Assembly: GCF_014284305.1 (NCBI RefSeq)
Contig: NZ_JACOFW010000013.1
Span: 1-64,000 of the forward strand
DNA from: Affinundibacterium seohonense
Lineage (GTDB): Bacteria; Pseudomonadota; Gammaproteobacteria; Burkholderiales; Burkholderiaceae_D
Direction: 5' to 3'
DNA: 64,000 bases
Below are positions 46,185 through 54,349 of this stretch, piece after piece. Within the stretch, counting starts at the first letter, position 1, and each line of letters opens with the position of its first letter. The notes under the pieces are model-generated. The model was not told where the DNA came from. It saw only the letters and a program-made list of their open reading frames with translations, and made no database searches. Made by a program: the position numbers and the translations under genes.

Positions 46185-48672
46185 TGCGAATTTATGGACG
46201 CGCGCTAAAGACATCCTTGCGGATGCTTTAAGCTTACCCGAACAAAGTCGTAACGCCTTTGTGATAGAAAAATGTGGCGATGATCATTTTCTCCGCGATG
46301 AAATTTTCGCCTTATTAAAACACGCTGAAAATCTAACCAATTTTATCGAAACGCCAGCGGCCCTTCTGACGGGGGATGCCTCTATTACTGCCGCATCCGA
46401 TCTTGATCATGGCATTTCTTCGCTCAAAGGAACGCGTGTCGCTGCCTATGCGCTTACTGAGGAAATCGGGCGTGGCGGCATGGGTGTTGTGTATGCGGCC
46501 GATCGGGTTGATGGCGCTTATCAGCAAAAAGTGGCCATTAAGTTGATTCGCGGTGCCACCCAAAGCGTGGCCGATGTCAGACGAATGCAAATTGAACGGC
46601 AATCCTTAGCAGAATTAAGTCATCCAAACATTGCCCGCTTACTCGATGGCGGCACCACCGCGGATGGGATGTCCTATTTAGTGATGGAATTCATTGATGG
46701 GGTTAGCATCGATCGATATTGCACGCAACATCATTTGGATTTGCGAGCGAGAGTGAGTTTGATTCGCCAGCTTTGCGATGCTGTGCAAAGTGCACATCAG
46801 CATTTGATTATTCATCGCGATATTAAACCATCGAATATTTTGGTGAACATGCAAGGCGAACCAAAATTGCTCGACTTTGGCATTGCCCGTATGCTCACTG
46901 CGAGTAACGATGATGCTAGCCAGACACAAGATGTGAGCCATTTGTTCAGTCCTCGTTATGCCAGTCCAGAGCAAGTGCGCGGTTTGCCAGTGAGCGTGAC
47001 GACCGACGTGTATAGCCTTGGCTTGTTGATGTACGAATTGTTGGCGGGTGATAGTCCTTATCAGCGTATTGCCTCGAACGAAGCGAGTAATGCAGCCGCC
47101 GCAATGCAGGTGATATTGGAAGATGCGCCGAGAGCCGCAAGCGTTGTGGCGCGTGAGAAACAGAGTCAATTTGCAGACAGTTTGCGCGGCGACCTCGATT
47201 GCATTTTACTGAAAGCCTGTGCCAAAAAAAGTAGCGAACGCTATGCAACCGTAGCGCAACTCGATGATGATTTGCAGAGCTGGCTAGAGAAGCGACCCAT
47301 CTTGGCAAGACGCCCCTCCTGGCATTATGTAGTCGGTAAATTTATTCTCCGCAATCGTGCTGTCACGGCGATGGGCGTCGTCGCTTTGTCTGCGGCCATG
47401 ATCGGTGGATTGAGTACCCTACAACAGCAACAAAAAACGCAGGCTCGCTATACCGAAGTACGTCAACTGGCAAATAGTCTGATCTTCAAATATTACGAAA
47501 GAATTGAATCAATGGGAGGGTCGACTCCCGTTCTCAAAGAACTCGCTGCTGATGGTATTCGTTTTTTAGACAGTTTGGCAAAAGACGCTGACGCCGACCT
47601 GACTTTGTCAGTGGAGATTGCACGTGGTTATCGACAATTAATGAATGTCATGTTCAATGGTCGTAATCTCCCTAATCTGGGAGATAAAGTGGGTGCCGAT
47701 CTGACCGGGAAAAAGGCTTACGCCATATTAGAAAACGTGTTGAAGAAAGACCCCAATCATCTAGCCGCCAATCAAGAAATGGCGGAGTTAGAAACCGCAA
47801 TCGGCTCTATCTTGTCGCAAGAAGGTAATAGTCAGGCGGCAATTCAATCGATGGAAAACGCCGCTAAGCGCTACGAAACAATCTTACAAGTTACGCCTGA
47901 TAATAAAGAAGTCGCATTTTCCGTGACACGCACGTATATCGCGACAGCGCAGGCAGCGATCAATGCCAATTTGCCTGCGGAACAATACTTGGATCGTGGT
48001 GAAAAGGCACTGAAACGCTGGTCCATCGGATTGGAAAATGATAAGAACTTGCCCAACATGGAAATGTTCTTAGTCCGTACCCGATATCGGGTTGCCTATG
48101 CGGCAAAAGACTATCCAAATGCGCTGCGTTTAGCCGAGGAAGAAATCGTCGGCGTGAAAAAAATGCTGCTACGTGATATCGATCAGGAAAACATGGTCTT
48201 GCTCGGACATTTACAATCTGCGATGGCGGCCAAAGGTACAATTTATATTGACTTGAATCGGCTTGATGAGGCCGTGGTGGCGCTACATGAGAGTCGTGAC
48301 ATCGCCCAAAAGATCATGAGTAAAGATCTAAACAATATTTCGGCACGCGTCCGACTCGCGCGTATTTATACCCATATTGGTAGAGCTGAATATTTGCGTA
48401 AGGCATTGCAGCCCGCAGCGATCGCCTTTACCACGGCGATTGAAGAATATGCAAAGGGCAATCAACAAACCATGCCAGCGTTCGCTTATCAACAAAACGC
48501 TGAGGCTTTATGGCGTGCCGCGACCACCTATCAACAATTAGGCGAGACCAAAACCGCACGACGATTTGCCAATGAATTGCTGGCCTTTGCGAAAGTCAAC
48601 ACAGCACTATTTCAAAAAGCACCGGCACAAGGATGGTTGGCGGAAGCAAATGCGATTGTGACGACGAAGTAG
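46174..48672 (+). CDS. Transmembrane Ser/Thr protein kinase with TPR-like C-terminus
   Basis: The 832-residue protein has a PknB-type kinase domain (about 92-370): glycine loop GRGGMGVVYAADR, lysine in VAIKLIRGA, catalytic loop IIHRDIKPSNILV and DFG motif LLDFGIARM, then SPEQVRGLPVSVTTDVYSLG. A membrane helix follows (about 393-412, AVTAMGVVALSAAMIGGL), and the outer C-terminal half (about 430-830) is built from tetratricopeptide-like helices. The N-terminal 60 residues resemble the short helical region seen before such kinases. Cotranscribed with the ECF sigma gene by overlap. Confidence 0.92.
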   Translation: MMNNANLWTRAKDILADALSLPEQSRNAFVIEKCGDDHFLRDEIFALLKHAENLTNFIETPAALLTGDASITAASDLDHGISSLKGTRVAAYALTEEIGRGGMGVVYAADRVDGAYQQKVAIKLIRGATQSVADVRRMQIERQSLAELSHPNIARLLDGGTTADGMSYLVMEFIDGVSIDRYCTQHHLDLRARVSLIRQLCDAVQSAHQHLIIHRDIKPSNILVNMQGEPKLLDFGIARMLTASNDDASQTQDVSHLFSPRYASPEQVRGLPVSVTTDVYSLGLLMYELLAGDSPYQRIASNEASNAAAAMQVILEDAPRAASVVAREKQSQFADSLRGDLDCILLKACAKKSSERYATVAQLDDDLQSWLEKRPILARRPSWHYVVGKFILRNRAVTAMGVVALSAAMIGGLSTLQQQQKTQARYTEVRQLANSLIFKYYERIESMGGSTPVLKELAADGIRFLDSLAKDADADLTLSVEIARGYRQLMNVMFNGRNLPNLGDKVGADLTGKKAYAILENVLKKDPNHLAANQEMAELETAIGSILSQEGNSQAAIQSMENAAKRYETILQVTPDNKEVAFSVTRTYIATAQAAINANLPAEQYLDRGEKALKRWSIGLENDKNLPNMEMFLVRTRYRVAYAAKDYPNALRLAEEEIVGVKKMLLRDIDQENMVLLGHLQSAMAAKGTIYIDLNRLDEAVVALHESRDIAQKIMSKDLNNISARVRLARIYTHIGRAEYLRKALQPAAIAFTTAIEEYAKGNQQTMPAFAYQQNAEALWRAATTYQQLGETKTARRFANELLAFAKVNTALFQKAPAQGWLAEANAIVTTK

Positions 48673-48737
48673 TCGAGGATGATGCTAACGAACGAAGCCC
48701 AAGGGCTTCAAACTTACATTTTGTACCCGCCGGATGA

Positions 48738-48771
48738 AACGAGCCAAGGACATTGACGTTGTTGGCTCGTT
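48738..48771. terminator. Possible terminator between the kinase and MORN genes
   Basis: AACGAGCCA (48738-48746) and TGGCTCGTT (48763-48771) form a perfect nine-base stem with a 16-base loop between convergent genes. There is only a short T run after it, so termination is plausible but not certain. Confidence 0.45.
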
Positions 48772-48805
48772 TAATCGACTTATCGGCAATGCTGGCTCGC
48801 TTGCG

Positions 48806-50461
48806 CTATTGTTTCATCGCAGCTTCATACTCCGCGCGTCCTTGCGCCAGGGCCTCAGTGGTGGCATTGAAAATTTGCATGACATTCTCGCGCTCTGATT
48901 CCGGTAGGGTGATCCATTTACCACCGCTTGTCAGCGCGCCCAAAGACATTTTGTTGTTCGAACTTTTTACTAAACCATAGAGTTGATACGGCGCCTGTGC
49001 TGTAGTGCCGATCAATAAATCACCGTTGCTATTAGTGAATTTAATCGGCCCGGTATTTTTATCATCGAGATAGAGGGCTTCATTAATGCCTTGTTTTGCG
49101 GTGTAATCAATTCGGTACCCATGTTTTTGACCTGCGGCATTAAGAAAACTTTCGGACATGGTTTTGTTGATTTTGTCGACGGTTTGTCCGACCAACAGGG
49201 TTTTTCCATCGGCATGAAAGGTTCCTTCAAAAGAGACTTTTTCATCGCTGTAAATGCCACGGTATTCGATACCATTTTTAAATTCGCCTGTGAAACGACC
49301 TCCTTTAGCATAAATCAGCGTGCCTTTCTTCATTACACCTTGCTCATCAAATGTGCCAGTGAACTTCGTGCCTTCTGCCCACATTAGCTTTGACTGTGTT
49401 GGATCACTATAGTTGATGATTTTTTTGAACCCGCTTGGAAATTCAATCAGCCGTTCTCCTCTGGTCTCGGCCACACCATCTTTATAAAAACCAGTGATGT
49501 TGTATTTTTTTCTGAATAGTTTTGCTAAGCCATTCAATTTATTGTTTTTAAAAGTTCCCTCATCAACATCTCCATTCGTCCACTTAAACTTTCCTTGTCC
49601 GAAAAATTCAGTGCGGTAGAAGCCACCCTCATATACATTTCCATCCGCAAAGCGCAAGACGATATCGCCTTGTAAAGTGCCTTCGACAAAAGTACCGATA
49701 AATTGATCGCCATTCGATAGCGTTAACACGCCTTTACCGTGCGGCCTGCCGCCTTCCGTATTGCCGAGGTAGCGCCCAGATTTATCTTTGTAGTAGAGGG
49801 TTTCTTTGCATTCGCCATCACATTTACTTTTGCTGCTACCTTCAAACAGACTGGAGGCTTTAGGATTTTTGCTGGCTTGGCGATCCAGCATCGCTTGGTA
49901 TTCATCGGCGTCGAAACCCAGCATTCTGCCTGCCGTATATTGATCCAAACCTGCATCTATCGCACAAGTAAACAGCGCTTGATAATTTTCTTTACTCTTA
50001 GTTAGATTCCTTTGTTTGATGAGCTTTTCCATTCTCTCTAGCTTGGCTTCAAAGGCCGAAACCAGAGCATCATTTCTGGCACCTGCTTCCCTTTGTCGAT
50101 TGATGTGGCTAGTGTCTGCCCAGCTAAAATTCTCTGAGCCAGTATCAAAACTTGACGCACTATTATTGCCGCTGCTATTACTTTGCTTGCTGCTCGAGTT
50201 TGCGTTACCCGTCGCCTTATTGGTGTAGTTAATTACTGGCGCAGGACGATTTGGAATCGCAAAAGCTCTTTGGGTTGCTTCGCTCAGTCGCTTGTATTCC
50301 GCAGTTTGCCTTTTTTGTTGTTCGGTTTGTGCGTTTGAATAAGGTGTGTAAATCAAGCTTGATGCTAATAACAAGCAACTGACTAAGGGTAGCGTTTGCC
50401 TAGCTTTGTAGCTGCTTGGTTCGGGTATCGTAGCGCATATCAACGTGGCGTTTTGTGGCAT
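48806..50461 (-). CDS. MORN-repeat exported protein
   Basis: The 551-residue protein has a hydrophobic signal segment (about 24-44, LPLVSCLLLASSLIYTPYSNAQ), a serine/asparagine-rich linker (NSSSKQSNSSGNNSASS, about 87-105), a helical part with a DAGLDQYTAGRMLGFDADEY segment, and from about 235 a series of six or more MORN repeats (PHGKGVLTLSNGDQFIGTF, LQGDIVLRFADGNVYEGGF, GQGKFKWTNGDVDEGTF). MORN repeats form extended beta-structures that bind lipids or proteins; here they would be in the periplasm or on the surface. Partner unknown; the next upstream gene on the strand is also exported. Confidence 0.85.
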   Translation of the reverse strand: MPQNATLICATIPEPSSYKARQTLPLVSCLLLASSLIYTPYSNAQTEQQKRQTAEYKRLSEATQRAFAIPNRPAPVINYTNKATGNANSSSKQSNSSGNNSASSFDTGSENFSWADTSHINRQREAGARNDALVSAFEAKLERMEKLIKQRNLTKSKENYQALFTCAIDAGLDQYTAGRMLGFDADEYQAMLDRQASKNPKASSLFEGSSKSKCDGECKETLYYKDKSGRYLGNTEGGRPHGKGVLTLSNGDQFIGTFVEGTLQGDIVLRFADGNVYEGGFYRTEFFGQGKFKWTNGDVDEGTFKNNKLNGLAKLFRKKYNITGFYKDGVAETRGERLIEFPSGFKKIINYSDPTQSKLMWAEGTKFTGTFDEQGVMKKGTLIYAKGGRFTGEFKNGIEYRGIYSDEKVSFEGTFHADGKTLLVGQTVDKINKTMSESFLNAAGQKHGYRIDYTAKQGINEALYLDDKNTGPIKFTNSNGDLLIGTTAQAPYQLYGLVKSSNNKMSLGALTSGGKWITLPESERENVMQIFNATTEALAQGRAEYEAAMKQ

Positions 50462-50525
50462 GATCGTTCCTAATTGGATAAGTCAAACAGTTGAGAAAAG
50501 TGAAGGATGTGAGAAATAGTGCGCA

Positions 50526-51590
50526 TCATTTTCCAACGCGCAGACGCTCCATAAACATTTCTCTTACTGCACCGACACCCGCACTGACGAGCGTCCGATA
50601 TTTTTCAGGATCCGCAATGGCGTCTTTAGAAACCGCCGTCGCGCTGTTGCCACCGCCGATGGCGAGTGAGAGTAAAGCGAGTCCCACATTGCCAGCCACC
50701 GATGTTGTATCTTTAATTTCTTTAAAAGCGCTACCATCGATGAGAAGCGGCGCTTGTAAAGTCATCGTCATATTCTGCGTTGGGCTACTAATACTCATCG
50801 TAGATTCACCCGCTGCGACCGAAGGACCGAATTCCCAGGAAACTTTTGCCTCACCTGAACTGCGACTAAACCAGCTGCTATCGCTGCTTTTGGTATCGAC
50901 GAAGTTCACGACCAAACGTACCGTGACGAGATTGGCGTCTAGTTCCTTTGCCAGTTCCAAATTGCCGGACATGGTATTCATCACGTCACTCATTGCAGTA
51001 AAACCTGCTAGTAGGGAAATCGCCGTGCTGCTTGAGCCTACGCCATACACGGCCAAGCCAGCTGGGGCATACACGCTAGACCAGGTATCTTTGGTTCTGG
51101 TTTCTGTGGGTGAAGGTTTGCCACTGGCGGCCATTTTTTGATAGGCTTGCGCCGCCAGAACTTGTTCATGAGGAACGACGTCGATCTTCATCGCACTCAG
51201 ATCTCGCATAAATTGTGCATGCAGTTGGTCAGTGATTGCTTGAAAGTCGGTGGGTTCCAACCCCACTAACTTGATCATCGAACTCACACTAGCGCGCCCG
51301 GGTTTGCCAATTTCATAAGAGCTGGCACTGGCTGCACCAGAGGTCACGAACTGCACTTGAAATGAGCTAATGGCCGCACGTTTAATATCGCCCAAGCCAG
51401 TGCCATGTGAATTGACAAGCTTCAACATGGAACTGGCGCGTTCAGCTGGTTTGAAATTGGCATCGAAGGCCACGCCTGGAATCTTCTCGGCAAAAGCGGA
51501 TGTGTTCATGCTTAAGACGCATATAGCGATAAACATACCGCGCAAAAGAGAATGATGTAATGATGAGTTGATCAGTTTCATTGGTTTCAT
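50526..51590 (-). CDS. Exported protein of unknown function
   Basis: From the ATG at 51590 the protein has 354 residues, with a signal peptide ending in NTSAFA before EKIPGVAFD (about residue 35). I do not recognise the family. The mature part has a VQFVTSGAASASSYEI segment, a helix with QLHAQFMRDLSAMKIDVVPHEQV, and alternating polar strands (LVTVRLVVNFVDTK) that suggest an alpha/beta domain vaguely like lipoprotein CsgG or TolB-N-type folds; that is a guess. It lies 64 bases upstream of the MORN gene on the same strand, so both may form an envelope operon. Confidence 0.7.
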   Translation of the reverse strand: MKPMKLINSSLHHSLLRGMFIAICVLSMNTSAFAEKIPGVAFDANFKPAERASSMLKLVNSHGTGLGDIKRAAISSFQVQFVTSGAASASSYEIGKPGRASVSSMIKLVGLEPTDFQAITDQLHAQFMRDLSAMKIDVVPHEQVLAAQAYQKMAASGKPSPTETRTKDTWSSVYAPAGLAVYGVGSSSTAISLLAGFTAMSDVMNTMSGNLELAKELDANLVTVRLVVNFVDTKSSDSSWFSRSSGEAKVSWEFGPSVAAGESTMSISSPTQNMTMTLQAPLLIDGSAFKEIKDTTSVAGNVGLALLSLAIGGGNSATAVSKDAIADPEKYRTLVSAGVGAVREMFMERLRVGK

Positions 51591-52024
51591 ATAAAGCCCT
51601 CTAAATGGATGCTGTTGTCGATACATTTTGATGGGGGGATAGACCGCCATGCCCCGTGCAAAATGTGCTGGAGATAAAAACAAACTAGTTTTGATCTTCC
51701 CTACTGACTAATGCGGAATAACAACGCAAACTGGCTCATACAAAATTCGAATCGACGCAATATTGTGATTTTTTCGGGGCAATGGTGCTAATGATGTCTG
51801 CGCGATATGGTTTACTTTGAAAGACACGAGAGCTCAGGTCTTTAAAGTGAATTGAAACACTTGCGAACTCAGTTATCGCTTCTAGGGTACTAGGGTAGGA
51901 AGGGCATGTTGATAATGAAAATGATTATTTTGCCCGATCGTAGTGGGATCAGATCCCACGTGCGGGGCAATGAGCCTTGGCAGAATTGAAACAGCAGTGA
52001 AGCAAACCACCGCTTTGAAGAGAT
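51591..52024. other. Gap with an extended palindrome
   Basis: No gene is supported. At 51930-51970 two nested inverted repeats occur: TTGCCC / GGGCAA outside, and GTGGGATC-A-GATCCCAC (51943-51959) inside. It is 55 bases downstream of the LytTR regulator gene stop and about 340 bases upstream of the exported protein gene. It lacks a T-tract, so it may be a mRNA-end structure or a protein-binding site. Confidence 0.55.
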
Positions 52025-52789
52025 TTACATCCCTTTAAAACGCCAAACGTAAGATGGGCTCACCTTAAATATTTCGCTTCGCTTGCGTAGACTGATGATA
52101 ATATTTCCAAGCTCATCTCGTGTCGCCTTGTCGAGTGCGTTGACATTAACGATCACACTGCGGGAAATTTGCCAGAACTGCTCACTGTCGAGGCTCAGTT
52201 GTAACTCCTTGAGTGGCGTTCGAATAATGGCGTCGTCTTTTTCTGTCACGACGCGGATGTACCGCGCATCAGCTTCGAAAAATAGAACTTCTTCAACACG
52301 AATTATTTTGATCGTTTTCCCTATACTGGCGCTGATCCAGCGAATCTGCTCTTTTGCCTTTGATTCTTTCAGGCGCTCTTCCAGTTCGATCATCATGCGT
52401 AAGATATCGCTTTGTGGCAGCGCGCTATTGTTCTCGAATTGTTCGCGTAGTCTGACTATCGTTTGCTCCAAGCGACTTGCTTTGATCGGCTTGAGTAGAT
52501 AGTCAATCGCCCCAAGATTAAATGCCTCAATCGCAAAAGAGTCGAAAGCTGTCGTAAAAATGATGCGGCATTTTCCTGCGGTGATGCGTGCGACATCGAG
52601 GCCGCTCAATGCGGGCATGCGGATATCGAGGAATGCGATATCGGGCTCATGTTTGACTATGGTTTCAATGGCCTCGCCGCCATCGGTGCATTCTGCAACC
52701 ACCTCTAAACTAGGCCAAGCGACCGCTAGTAATTGTTTGAGCTCAAGCAAGGCAAGATCTTCGTCATCAGCAATAATAGCGCGTGGCAT
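52025..52789 (-). CDS. LytTR-family response regulator (second system)
   Basis: The 254-residue protein pairs a receiver domain (about 1-120; AIIADDEDLALLEL, phospho-acceptor in FLDIRMPALSGLDV, YLLKPIKASRL) with a LytTR DNA-binding domain (about 150-252; IKIIRVEEVLFFEADARYI, FWQISRSVIVNVNALD). Its ATG directly follows the kinase stop without spacer. It is clearly paralogous to the regulator at 56345-57103: both end in YxWRFKGM and share long runs such as PDIAFLDIRMP or DIAFLDIRMP, indicating a tandem duplication of the system. Confidence 0.93.
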   Translation of the reverse strand: MPRAIIADDEDLALLELKQLLAVAWPSLEVVAECTDGGEAIETIVKHEPDIAFLDIRMPALSGLDVARITAGKCRIIFTTAFDSFAIEAFNLGAIDYLLKPIKASRLEQTIVRLREQFENNSALPQSDILRMMIELEERLKESKAKEQIRWISASIGKTIKIIRVEEVLFFEADARYIRVVTEKDDAIIRTPLKELQLSLDSEQFWQISRSVIVNVNALDKATRDELGNIIISLRKRSEIFKVSPSYVWRFKGM

Positions 52790-54109
52790 TTACAGTCCTT
52801 CCTTCAGATTCACATGTTCTTGGGGAGTCATCGGAAAACAAATCGTTGCAACCAAGCCATTAATATCACCTGCGCTGATTTGGAGTTCCGCTTGTTCGCC
52901 ATACATTTGTTCAAGACGTTCACGTATGTTACTTAGTCCGATGCCACTTCCTGTGCTCTTCATCCCAAAACCCACGCCATCGTCAGTTACGCTAACCGAC
53001 ATACGATGCTGGTCTTCGTGATGATGTTCTCTCACCTCTATGCGTACATTGACATTACCTTTTTTCGGCTCAATGCCATGTTTAATCGCATTTTCTACCA
53101 AGGAGATCAACATCAATGGCGGCATCTTTGCGTTTCGTAGATGCTCAGGACAGTCAATCGAATAGCTCAGACGTTGTAGCCGTAAGCTCATGACTTCTAA
53201 GTACGCTCTGGCGATCTCTAATTGACTTTCTACGCTAGTGACGCTGCTGGTTCCGTCGGAACGCAAGCGGGGAATGGTTGCGCGTAGATAGTCGACTAGA
53301 TGATCAATCATTTGAAAGCCTCGTTCTGGGTCATTGACCATGGCAGAACGTACACCCGTTAAGGTATTAAACAAAAAATGGGGTTCAACCTGGCTAGCTA
53401 AAACGGATAGTTTTAGTTCTGCTAGATTGCGTTCACTTTTGTAACGCGCTATTTCTTCTTCTCTGAAAGCGAGTTCGATAATCGGCTTTTGTTTGAAGTA
53501 ACGCCAAACATCTAAGACACCCCCCCAATAACACATCAAGAGAAAATAGATGATTGCGCCGAGCGAAGTTGGGTAGAACGGAATTTCCTCAGAGGTATCT
53601 TGTGATTCGATTTTTTCGACTTGCTTTAGTTGAGGTACCTTCGCACGCATCTTTCCATCTCGAAATTCAAGATAGGCTTCTGGCAGGAAGGTCGTTGCTG
53701 GTAGGTAGTAACCCAGGGGATTTGGATGAGGTAGATTGTGTACGATTAAACCACCAAAAATGCCAGCGCAGGTCGTGATAATGATTAATAGGAGTTTAGT
53801 TTTGTCACTAATGGCCGAAAGACAAATCCGAACTGCTATCCAACGAGCAGCAAGTAATTGGATTGCCACTCCCAGAAAAACGAAGTAAGGACGCATATAA
53901 ACTGCTTCAGACTGGGAAAGGAAAACGAGCAGCATAAAGAATCCCAGCACAGCCAGCATGACGGCGTAGCGATAACAACGATAGCGAAACCACGTAGGTG
54001 AATAAATAGGGTAACGATCCGCTTTCGTTATCCAGTTTCCAATTTTGTTAAGTGCTTGGGGTGGAATAGGTTGGTCGAGTTTTTTCATCGTCATCGGTTT
54101 GTGGGTCAT
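52790..54109 (-). CDS. LytS-type sensor histidine kinase (second system)
   Basis: The 439-residue kinase has four to five hydrophobic helices in its first 210 residues (for example AVMLAVLGFFMLLVFLSQ and LLLIIITTCAGIFGGLIV), a periplasmic segment around 130-175, and the cytoplasmic His_kinase/HATPase part with ASQVEPHFLFNTLTGVRSAM (phospho-accepting histidine), SLVENAIKHGIEPKK (N box) and GSGIGLSNIRERL (G box). Same layout as the kinase at 57132-58442; both begin with a similar PTWFRYR / QTWFRYR segment. The signal is unknown. Confidence 0.93.
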   Translation of the reverse strand: MTHKPMTMKKLDQPIPPQALNKIGNWITKADRYPIYSPTWFRYRCYRYAVMLAVLGFFMLLVFLSQSEAVYMRPYFVFLGVAIQLLAARWIAVRICLSAISDKTKLLLIIITTCAGIFGGLIVHNLPHPNPLGYYLPATTFLPEAYLEFRDGKMRAKVPQLKQVEKIESQDTSEEIPFYPTSLGAIIYFLLMCYWGGVLDVWRYFKQKPIIELAFREEEIARYKSERNLAELKLSVLASQVEPHFLFNTLTGVRSAMVNDPERGFQMIDHLVDYLRATIPRLRSDGTSSVTSVESQLEIARAYLEVMSLRLQRLSYSIDCPEHLRNAKMPPLMLISLVENAIKHGIEPKKGNVNVRIEVREHHHEDQHRMSVSVTDDGVGFGMKSTGSGIGLSNIRERLEQMYGEQAELQISAGDINGLVATICFPMTPQEHVNLKEGL

Positions 54110-54286
54110 AAAACAGTAAGCGAACTTGTTTGCTTTGCTTGCTTAAGACAATCGCTCAGATTTATTTTTGGGGGGCTGGTTGATGAAATTATGTTGATAA
54201 AAGCAAATAAAACAGTAAATGTTCGTACCGCGGCAAAGTATACCCTCGCGGCCAGAACGTCATTGGATTATTCACCTTATCTTCAG

Positions 54287-54345
54287 TGCTAGCCCGCATA
54301 TTTTTCCAGCATTCACGAGTGACTAAAGAAATATGCGGGCTAGCA
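54287..54345. repeat. 17-base perfect inverted repeat after the serine hydrolase gene
   Basis: TGCTAGCCCGCATATTT (54287-54303) and its exact complement AAATATGCGGGCTAGCA (54329-54345) flank a 25-base loop, five bases downstream of the serine hydrolase stop. It may stabilise or end the serine hydrolase message, or be a mobile palindrome. Confidence 0.8.
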
Positions 54346-54349
54346 TAGT

